A stretch of DNA of 5,321 nucleotides, taken from assembly GCF_937875265.1 (NCBI RefSeq), contig NZ_CALLXM010000105.1, positions 1-5,321 of the forward strand, written 5' to 3'. Below are positions 1 to 4,940 of this stretch, in pieces. Position numbers and translations under genes: made by a program. The notes under the pieces are model-generated. The model was not told where the DNA came from. It saw only the letters and a list, made by a program, of their open reading frames with translations, and did no database searches. Positions within the stretch are counted from its first letter, which is position 1. Each line of letters begins with the position of its first letter. The DNA comes from an uncultured Acetobacter sp. (GTDB lineage: Bacteria > Pseudomonadota > Alphaproteobacteria > Acetobacterales > Acetobacteraceae).

Positions 1-240
1 AATGTGCCGCATGAGGTTGCTGATGCGCTGGCTCAGGCCATCGCGGAACATGGCCCTGCTCGTCTGCTGGTTGTTCGCCATACGGAAGACCCTGTGCTGA
101 TCGGGCATGTCCGGCACGAACAGTCTTACCTCGCAGGCTATCTTGATCGCTTTGCGCCATACGGGCAGTCTGATGATGTCTCGCCCGTCTGGGATTCTAT
201 TTTGAGTGAGGCTCTGGCGGTTCCGCTGCCTAGCGTTTAA
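1..240 (+). CDS. C-terminal fragment of an unrecognised protein
   Basis: The frame is open from the first base (codon AAT) to a TAA at 238-240, so this is most likely the last 79 residues of a gene that begins outside the window. A GTG at position 4 could in principle be a start, but no upstream sequence is visible to judge it. The visible part has a helix-like stretch (EVADALAQAIAEHG), then a hydrophobic strand (ARLLVVRH), then a polar region containing HVRHEQSYLAGYLDRF, and ends in LPSV. This order would fit the last alpha/beta unit of a Rossmann-like or hydrolase-like fold, but I see no diagnostic motif and assign no function. No membrane segment is evident. It converges on the HlyD-type gene and the two coding ends overlap by three bases (237-239 against 238-240, sharing 238-239 within the stops). 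I am fairly sure it is coding, but not what it is. Confidence 0.6.
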   Translation, partial: NVPHEVADALAQAIAEHGPARLLVVRHTEDPVLIGHVRHEQSYLAGYLDRFAPYGQSDDVSPVWDSILSEALAVPLPSV

Positions 241-269
241 TTCCGCACACCACTCCCGCCTGAACCGCC
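216..269. repeat. 8-bp inverted repeat around the convergent gene junction
   Basis: GGCGGTTC (216-223) and GAACCGCC (262-269) are perfect inverted copies separated by 38 nt. They lie roughly symmetrically about the overlapping stop codons at 237-240. No U-tract follows on either strand and the loop is long, so this is not a standard intrinsic terminator. Several 8-base inverted matches at this distance are expected by chance in a window of this size, so only the location makes it notable. Confidence 0.25.
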
Positions 270-1199
270 CATCAGGGCATCATGCAAGCGGTCAAAGGTT
301 TCTGCCAGCGTATCATGCGCACGCTTACCTTTGCTGCCCACAATGGTGACAGTTGTAGTCATACCCGCAGCAATCTGGGTACCAGGCGGGATGCTGTCGA
401 TGTGTACCCGTACCGGAATACGCTGGGCCAGGCGAACCCATGTGTAGACCGGGTCTACCGAGGGCAGGCCCTGTGTGGAGGGGGTGGCGTTAGGAGTCGC
501 AATACCACGCGTAATGCTCACAACATGGCCCCACATGGGCTCACGGAATCCCATCAGGTCCATCCTCACCCGGTCCCCAACATGGATGGAGCGGATTTTT
601 GTTTCTTCAAAATATCCGTCAACCCAGTAGGAGGACGCGTCAATTACCTGCACGTTGGGTTTGGCTGCTGTTGCATAGTCCCCGACACGCATGATCAGAT
701 TGGTGACGTAGCCTGTCACGCTGCTGCGTACGTACGTTCGGTCCAGATTGATTTTGGCCTGAGAGAGTGCCGCCATGGCTTCCCCATACTGGGCTTTCGC
801 CATGTCTGCGGTTGCCTGATAAACCTGCTTTTCCTCAGGAGAGGCGGCAACATCCGTTAGTTTATTTCGGCGGCCTTCCTGTGTATCCTTCAGCACCATA
901 TCAGCCTGACGTTCATTCACACGGGCAGTGGCTGAGGCAACGGCGACTTTGAAGTCAAACGGGTCAATGTCGTAAAGAATATCACCAGCGTGGACAAACT
1001 GGTTATCCTTGACCCGCACAGCAATAATCTGCCCAGAGACACGAGGCGCAATATCGGCCACCTGCACACGGACCTGCCCGTTTCTGGTCCAGGGAGCGGC
1101 GGTGTAATAGTCCCACAGAACAAGACCGACAATACCGGCAATAGCGAGAATTGTCCCCGTCGTGACAAACTGCAGGGCGCGGCGGGCGCGTTCAAACAC
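237..1199 (-). CDS. HlyD/AaeA-type periplasmic adaptor subunit of efflux pump
   Basis: This is a membrane-fusion (periplasmic adaptor) protein of 320 residues, close to the roughly 310 of E. coli AaeA. It should be anchored in the inner membrane and link the FUSC transporter to an outer-membrane channel. A short basic N-terminus (FERARR) precedes one transmembrane segment at about residues 11-29. The first half of a lipoyl-like domain follows at about 45-80 (APRVSGQIIAVRVKDNQFV, AGDILYDIDP). An Ala/Gln-rich helical hairpin lies at about 85-152, and the second lipoyl half at about 155-190 (RSSVTGYVTNL, RVGDYA). The beta-barrel region contains VYTWVRLAQRIPVRVHID, typical of the EmrA/AaeA branch. 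The C-terminus is a Gly/Ser-rich tail (GGSGGSG). The start is GTG at 1199-1197, chosen because it gives the basic-plus-TM N-terminus and has AAGGA (1214-1210) 10 nt upstream. It is the last gene of the operon, 15 nt after the DUF1656 gene. Family assignment is firm, but the substrate is unknown. Confidence 0.93.
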   Translation of the reverse strand: MFERARRALQFVTTGTILAIAGIVGLVLWDYYTAAPWTRNGQVRVQVADIAPRVSGQIIAVRVKDNQFVHAGDILYDIDPFDFKVAVASATARVNERQADMVLKDTQEGRRNKLTDVAASPEEKQVYQATADMAKAQYGEAMAALSQAKINLDRTYVRSSVTGYVTNLIMRVGDYATAAKPNVQVIDASSYWVDGYFEETKIRSIHVGDRVRMDLMGFREPMWGHVVSITRGIATPNATPSTQGLPSVDPVYTWVRLAQRIPVRVHIDSIPPGTQIAAGMTTTVTIVGSKGKRAHDTLAETFDRLHDALMGGSGGSGVRN

Positions 1200-1214
1200 G
1201 GTTGGACAATCCTT

Positions 1215-1415
1215 TTACAAGAGAATGGTGTAGAGGCCGATCAGGCAGACAAAAAGCCCGAATTCAGCCAGAGGCAGGTTCCATATCACCCGGCGGGCGC
1301 CCACTTTTGCCAGAATGGGGTTGAGCACCAGCAGCGTGACAATGGCCAGGCCCGCATGAACCACAAAAGAGGATACCAGCAGACCGTCAATATCCAGAAC
1401 AGCACGAAGTTCCAT
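1215..1415 (-). CDS. DUF1656 (AaeX-like) small inner-membrane protein
   Basis: This is a 66-residue hydrophobic protein, close to the 67 residues of AaeX. It sits between the FUSC and HlyD genes, where DUF1656 proteins are usually found. It begins MELRAVLDIDGLLVSS and has two predicted membrane segments, at about residues 11-32 (LLVSSFVVHAGLAIVTLLVL) and 46-65 (LPLAEFGLFVCLIGLYTILL). A short loop with basic residues (KVGARR) joins them. I chose the ATG at 1415-1413. It lies 2 nt past the FUSC stop, and GGAAGG at about 1426-1431 lies some 10 nt upstream. A longer reading from a GTG at 1433 would overlap the FUSC gene by 16 nt and put the start codon next to that ribosome site, so it is less likely. 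The family's molecular role is not established. Constant linkage to FUSC and HlyD suggests an accessory or assembly part of the pump. This gene is small enough for automatic annotation to miss. Confidence 0.88.
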   Translation of the reverse strand: MELRAVLDIDGLLVSSFVVHAGLAIVTLLVLNPILAKVGARRVIWNLPLAEFGLFVCLIGLYTILL

Positions 1416-1417
1416 GC

Positions 1418-3502
1418 TTAGAACGCCTTCCACTGCTGGTCGGGCTGCGGGATGATGTCGTAAAGATTGAGGGCCGAGCGGTTATGTTCCAGCAACCGGA
1501 TGGCTCCCACCATGCCGGAGACAGCGGCAAGAGCCGTTGCCATTTCACCGTGGGGTAAAGTGATAGCTGTATCCAGGAGGATGCGGGCCTGTTTGCGCAT
1601 GCGGTACAGGGAAGCATTGATATTGTAGACAACCGTAGAGCGGAAGGCGGCTTCAGCATTCGCACGAATGGCTGGAATGGTGGCCGCACGCTGTAGATGA
1701 CGGCGTGCGCGTGCCAGTTCCACATTCAACTCATCCAGACTGGACAGACGGTTGAACACGCGCGATTTGGATTTGGTGTTTGGCAGGTAATGGTTCCAGT
1801 CAAGAATTTTGCACAGCCGGTCATAATGGCGGCTGATCAGGGCTGAACCAGCCTGTTCTCCGTGTCCTTCAAGCTGGAGCCGCAGGTCGTGCCCAATGGT
1901 AATGGCGACGCGAAAGCGCCGTCGATTGGCTGAGGGGGGAAGGAGCAGTACCAGCGAGATGAAAATGACAACCGCAGCAAACAGATAGAGCACGTTTCGG
2001 TCAATAAAGGCCGAGGGCTCGTAATTCTGCTCATTCGCCACGCCCAGAATAACAAAGAAGAAAACCCCGGCATTAAAGCCAACGGTGGCGGTTTTGGGGT
2101 TCATAAGCAGCAGGCAACCGCCAAAAATAACCGGGATAATGGTAATAGCCAGAAATGGCATATCGGCCCCATGCGGGAGAATGCCAAAATTCAGGATGGC
2201 GGCGACAGCAATAGCCAGCGGTGTGCCAATAAGCGCGCCCATACCAAATCCGCGCGCATTGTAGGTTGAGGCGGCCAGTGTGAGAATGACTGCCACCTGT
2301 GAGAGCGCGGTGTAGGTTGAGGGGATATCGGAAATAATGCACAGGCCTGCTGCCACCGAAAAACCGGTGAGAGTCCGCAGCCCTGCCAGCAGGGCAGCGA
2401 TCACATCGTGATGCTGTTCGATTTTAAGCTCTGGAGCCTGTGTGCGGGCACGTTTGCCGTTTTCAAAGGCATCAATGCCGTCAGCTGCCCAGCGAGCATC
2501 TGAAAGCAGCGCCATAGAGCGTTCAATCAGCCATGCTTCATCCAGCGTGGGGCCTCGGTCCAGTTCTTCCGCATGCGCTTCTCGTGCCAGATCCTCCAGA
2601 TCCCAGACGGCCTGACGTGGAGAGGCAACGGGTGTGCCATCTCCAAACGCACCACGAATCTGGTTCAGCACCGGTCCGGAAATTTCGCCGTGGCGGAGCA
2701 CTGCAGCAATGGCTCTGCTGCAACTGAGCATTTCCAGCAAGGCGACCATGGCGGAGCGGGCTCCGGCCAAGCGTACACTGGCATCTGGTAATTCAGTTTT
2801 GGCGAAGGAAACCTGAGAAGTCAGTGCAATGATTTCGCCTGCCAGACCTGCGCAGGCCATATCATCTGGGATGCCGTGTCCGGCTATGGCGTCCCGGCTG
2901 ATGCGCTGCACCATATTGGCAACACGATGCAGATTGGTGGCCAGCTTTTCCCAGGCGGTCGGGGAGCCGAAAATATCATTGATTGCTGCTGTGGCTGCAA
3001 TGCCCACTACAATGGCAGAGACCCGGTTGACGGTGACGTCAAAAATGGAGCCAGGATTATCAATGCAGCTGATGCCCACTATGGCCACGGTGTAGCCTGA
3101 GAGCATGGCGGCATAGGCACGGAAGTCTTTTTCCAGAGTGCCAATAATGGTGCACAGGGTCAGCCAAAGCCCGACACCGCCCAGAAATACGACACGATCC
3201 TGATTGAAGCAGGCTGTTAAAAACAGGGCGGCAAACGCGCCGACCATTGTGCCCATCAGGCGGTAGACGGCTTTGGAGAGGACCTGCCCCCGTAAAGGCT
3301 GTGCCAGAATCATGACTGTGACTGCGGCAGACCCTGGTGAAGAAAGCTGTAGCCAGAATGCAGTGGTCAAAGCGAGTACGGCGGAAAGCCATGTGCGCAG
3401 ACAGAACAGAAACCAGCCGGGCGGGAAGATGGAGGCTGGAAGGGGGGGGCGGAGCCCTTTCCAGAACCTGACAGGTGATGCGGTCGGAGTGGTGACGCTC
3501 AT
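1418..3502 (-). CDS. FUSC-family (AaeB-like) inner-membrane efflux transporter
   Basis: This is a 694-residue membrane protein of the fusaric-acid-resistance (FUSC) family. It resembles E. coli AaeB (about 655 residues), the transporter that exports hydroxylated aromatic acids. Two hydrophobic bundles are visible. The first spans about residues 33-178 with some six segments, for example LRTWLSAVLALTTAFWLQL (35-53), MGTMVGAFAALFLTACF (83-99) and VSAIVVGIAATAAI (161-174). The second spans about 368-522, including VAVILTLAAS, AIAVAAILNFGIL and FFFVILGVAN. A long soluble, helix-rich region (about 180-365) separates them, and a basic helical domain follows from 523 (NRRRFRV) to the end. The stretch after the second helix (QPLRGQVLSKAVYRLMGTMVGA) is typical of the family. 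The ATG at 3502-3500 is preceded directly by TAAGGAAAGG, a strong ribosome site with short spacing. It is the first gene of the operon. A run of eight C's on the coding strand (3449-3442) falls in codons 18-21. The substrate is not readable; aromatic or weak organic acids are an inference from AaeB. Confidence 0.93.
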   Translation of the reverse strand: MSVTTPTASPVRFWKGLRPPLPASIFPPGWFLFCLRTWLSAVLALTTAFWLQLSSPGSAAVTVMILAQPLRGQVLSKAVYRLMGTMVGAFAALFLTACFNQDRVVFLGGVGLWLTLCTIIGTLEKDFRAYAAMLSGYTVAIVGISCIDNPGSIFDVTVNRVSAIVVGIAATAAINDIFGSPTAWEKLATNLHRVANMVQRISRDAIAGHGIPDDMACAGLAGEIIALTSQVSFAKTELPDASVRLAGARSAMVALLEMLSCSRAIAAVLRHGEISGPVLNQIRGAFGDGTPVASPRQAVWDLEDLAREAHAEELDRGPTLDEAWLIERSMALLSDARWAADGIDAFENGKRARTQAPELKIEQHHDVIAALLAGLRTLTGFSVAAGLCIISDIPSTYTALSQVAVILTLAASTYNARGFGMGALIGTPLAIAVAAILNFGILPHGADMPFLAITIIPVIFGGCLLLMNPKTATVGFNAGVFFFVILGVANEQNYEPSAFIDRNVLYLFAAVVIFISLVLLLPPSANRRRFRVAITIGHDLRLQLEGHGEQAGSALISRHYDRLCKILDWNHYLPNTKSKSRVFNRLSSLDELNVELARARRHLQRAATIPAIRANAEAAFRSTVVYNINASLYRMRKQARILLDTAITLPHGEMATALAAVSGMVGAIRLLEHNRSALNLYDIIPQPDQQWKAF

Positions 3503-3504
3503 CC

Positions 3505-3510
3505 TTTCCT
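3505..3510 (-). promoter_or_regulatory. Ribosome binding site of the FUSC gene
   Basis: On the minus strand the sequence TAAGGAAAGG abuts the ATG of the FUSC gene. Its AAGGA part matches the consensus with only about 4 nt of spacing, while the purine run continues up to the start. It supports the chosen start, because no other ATG with a good site lies near the conserved N-terminus. Confidence 0.6.
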
Positions 3511-3555
3511 TAGTCCTTGCCGTTCAAGAAGTCTGTCTGGTTCACAGGGTTGGGT

Positions 3556-3584
3556 AGCATAATCTGAACCCGGTCGAACTAGAC
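3556..3584 (-). promoter_or_regulatory. Weak candidate promoter for the efflux operon
   Basis: Read on the minus strand, TATGCT (3561-3556) matches four of six -10 consensus bases, and a 17-nt spacer puts GTCTAG (3584-3579) at -35, which is a very poor match. Transcription would start near 3549 and give a leader of about 46 nt. The poor -35 overlaps the inverted repeat at 3571-3586, which would suit control by a DNA-binding regulator. A TTGGAT (3593-3588) further upstream resembles a -35 but has no good partner at a usual distance. This is tentative; the true promoter could lie elsewhere in the gap. Confidence 0.25.
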
Positions 3585-3586
3585 CG
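3571..3586. promoter_or_regulatory. Inverted repeat, possible operator
   Basis: CGGTCGAACTAGACCG has two perfect 5-base arms (CGGTC and GACCG) around a 6-base centre. It lies between the plus-strand promoter and the FUSC start, about 70 bp upstream of the FUSC ATG. Repeats with GGTC/GACC arms are seen at operators of several TetR-type repressors, such as the NemR box with TAGAC half-sites, and one arm here reads TAGACC. No regulator gene is visible in the window, so binding is an inference from symmetry and position only. A 5-base arm can arise by chance. Confidence 0.35.
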
Positions 3587-3596
3587 AATCCAAAAA

Positions 3597-3625
3597 TTCA
3601 GAAGTCTATTAAAATAAAATATAAT
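3597..3625 (+). promoter_or_regulatory. Sigma70-type promoter for the nuclease-ATPase operon
   Basis: A perfect TATAAT at 3620-3625 lies 17 nt after TTCAGA at 3597-3602, which matches four of six bases of TTGACA. The -10 sits in a 24-bp stretch made only of A and T (3607-3630) that should melt easily. Transcription would begin near 3632 and leave a leader of about 145 nt before the nuclease start. Spacing and hexamers fit a housekeeping promoter. An AT-rich block can produce a TATAAT by chance, so this is likely but not certain. Confidence 0.5.
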
Positions 3626-3630
3626 AAAAT
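3607..3630. other. 24-bp pure A/T block in divergent control region
   Basis: All bases from 3607 to 3630 are A or T, with short A-runs in near-repeat (AAAATAAAAT then ATAATAAAAT). The flanking genes are clearly GC-rich, so the block stands out. It contains the candidate -10 of the plus-strand promoter and could also serve as a bendable or nucleoid-protein-binding segment for the minus-strand operon. Confidence 0.6.
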
Positions 3631-3631
3631 G

Positions 3632-3776
3632 GGTGGAATTTTATGCGCTGAGCGGGGTTGCGAAAAACGCGTGGAACTTTGGTAACGCAGAATAAGAGAG
3701 AAGGGAAAGACAGAAAATCGAGAGTATTTCAGGGGTATGATGCCATCACAGGGTGTGCTGAATTAAGGCAGACCCC
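3632..3776 (+). other. Untranslated leader ahead of the nuclease gene
   Basis: About 145 nt separate the predicted transcription start from the ATG at 3777. Bases 3689-3724 are strikingly purine-rich (32 of 36 bases), which suggests an unstructured segment. I see no convincing riboswitch, attenuator hairpin or U-tract terminator. The ribosome site AAGG (3765-3768 region), 8 nt before the ATG, lies at its end, and an in-frame TGA at 3759-3761 bars any longer reading of the nuclease. Confidence 0.4.
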
Positions 3777-4940
3777 ATGGATACTACGGACTTTATGAAA
3801 TTTATTCACACCTCAGACTGGCAGATTGGCCGGACCTTCCGTTTTGTTGACGATGATACGCTCGGGGCCCTGCGAGCCGAGCGGGTGGAAGTCATTCGGC
3901 GGCTAGGCCAGCTGGCCCAGCAGGAGGGGGTAACCCATGTGCTGGTGGCGGGCGATATTTACGACCATGAAACCCCTGCGGAAAACACCCTGCATCAGCC
4001 AATTGAACGGATGCGTCAGTTTGCGGATATCAAATGGCATCTGATCCCCGGTAACCATGATGCGGATCAGCCGGAAGGTGTCTGGGCCCGTCTGGCGCGT
4101 AGCGGCCTGCCGGAAAATGTCATCGCGCATCGGGAGCCGGGGCCGGTTTTGATTGATGAGGCCCATCAGGCCTGGTTGCTGCCTGCCGTGCTCAAACGCC
4201 GACATGTTCTGAGTGATTTGACGGCATATATGGATGAGGCTGAAACCCCGCCCGATGCCCTGCGGATTGGTCTGGCTCATGGATCAGTAACGGGTTTTGG
4301 GGGAGAGGTTGAGGCCGAGCATAACCCGGTCGCGCTGGATCGGGCCAAGCGCGCCGGACTGGCTTATCTGGCATTGGGTGACTGGCACGGTTTTTGTAAG
4401 ATTGACGCCCGCACTGTCTATTCCGGCACACCGGAGACGGACCGCTTTACAACCGGTGGCGGCGGCGGGGGTGAAACTCTGGTTGTCACCCTGCAAGGCG
4501 CACGGGCGGAACCGGAAATCACCCGCCACAGAACGGGGCGCTACACATGGAAAAAGCTGGACGATGTGGTGCTGACATCCGAACAGGATATTCTGGCACT
4601 GGAAGCCCGTATCCGCAGTATTGCGCCAGATAATCCGGGGTCTGTGCTGGTGTGGCTGGCGGTCTCTGGCCTGCTGTCTGTGGATGATATGGCGCTGTAT
4701 GAAAGTGTCCTGCTCAAGCGCCTGAGCGGCGCCGTCGCCTGTTTGCGGCTAACGGGAACCCCCCAGCTTTCCGCCGGGCTGGATGATCTGGACAGGTTTG
4801 GACCCGGTGGTGCTGTGCGCACGGCTGCTGAGCAATTACTCGCCCGTTCAGACGCCGGAGGGGAAGAGGGCCAGTTGGCCGCAGAGGCCTTGCAACGGCT
4901 TTTTGTGTTCTGGCAGGAAATGGGAGCGCAGGCACGATGA
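3777..4940 (+). CDS. Mre11/SbcD/YhaO-like metallophosphoesterase (DNA repair nuclease)
   Basis: This 387-residue calcineurin-like phosphoesterase belongs to the DNA-repair exonuclease group (SbcD, Mre11, YhaO). It should be a cytoplasmic nuclease that trims DNA ends using two metal ions. Visible motifs in order are HTSDWQIG (11-18, metal ligand D14), VAGDIYDH (57-64, D60), PGNHD (91-95, N93 and catalytic H94), GLAHGS (165-170, H168) and ALGDWHG (199-205, H204). SGTPETDRF (216-224) closes the domain. Against Mre11, the usual first-motif His is Gln16 and the first His of the last H-x-H pair is Asp202. I recall the same DWQ and GDWHG pattern in related bacterial proteins, so it is probably a subfamily trait. 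Six glycines in a row (227-232) lead to a C-terminal capping region. I chose the ATG at 3777 because AAGG lies 8 nt upstream; MKFIHTSDW from 3795 is a plausible shorter start with a weak site. It overlaps the ATPase gene by ATGA, as expected for a Mre11-Rad50-like pair. Confidence 0.9.
   Translation: MDTTDFMKFIHTSDWQIGRTFRFVDDDTLGALRAERVEVIRRLGQLAQQEGVTHVLVAGDIYDHETPAENTLHQPIERMRQFADIKWHLIPGNHDADQPEGVWARLARSGLPENVIAHREPGPVLIDEAHQAWLLPAVLKRRHVLSDLTAYMDEAETPPDALRIGLAHGSVTGFGGEVEAEHNPVALDRAKRAGLAYLALGDWHGFCKIDARTVYSGTPETDRFTTGGGGGGETLVVTLQGARAEPEITRHRTGRYTWKKLDDVVLTSEQDILALEARIRSIAPDNPGSVLVWLAVSGLLSVDDMALYESVLLKRLSGAVACLRLTGTPQLSAGLDDLDRFGPGGAVRTAAEQLLARSDAGGEEGQLAAEALQRLFVFWQEMGAQAR

Noticed and set aside
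216..269. Bidirectional intrinsic terminator between the convergent genes
   Set aside because: The 8-bp stem has a 38-nt loop and no T-run on either side, so it does not meet the usual form of a rho-independent terminator.
282..860. Long plus-strand open frame (192 codons) antisense to the HlyD-type gene
   Set aside because: It lies wholly opposite a clear HlyD reading. Its protein is rich in Cys, His and Arg with no fold-like pattern, and it has no good ribosome site. It is a shadow of GC-rich coding sequence.
990..1421. Plus-strand open frame of 143 codons across the HlyD and DUF1656 genes
   Set aside because: It crosses two well supported minus-strand genes and has low-complexity polar composition (many Asn, Gln, His) with no recognisable domain.
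3273..3557. Plus-strand open frame of 94 codons over the FUSC 5' end and into the divergent region
   Set aside because: Most of it is antisense to the conserved first membrane bundle of FUSC. It has no ribosome site and no family resemblance.
3629..3685. Possible 18-residue leader peptide MGGILCAERGCEKRVELW starting right at the predicted transcription start
   Set aside because: It has no ribosome site and would need leaderless translation. It has no run of one amino acid or attenuator hairpin to suggest a regulatory role, and an ORF this short is expected by chance.
3903..4280. Minus-strand open frame of 125 codons inside the nuclease gene
   Set aside because: It lies opposite the conserved metal-binding motifs of the nuclease. 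The translation has no plausible fold, and it is explained by codon bias of the sense strand.
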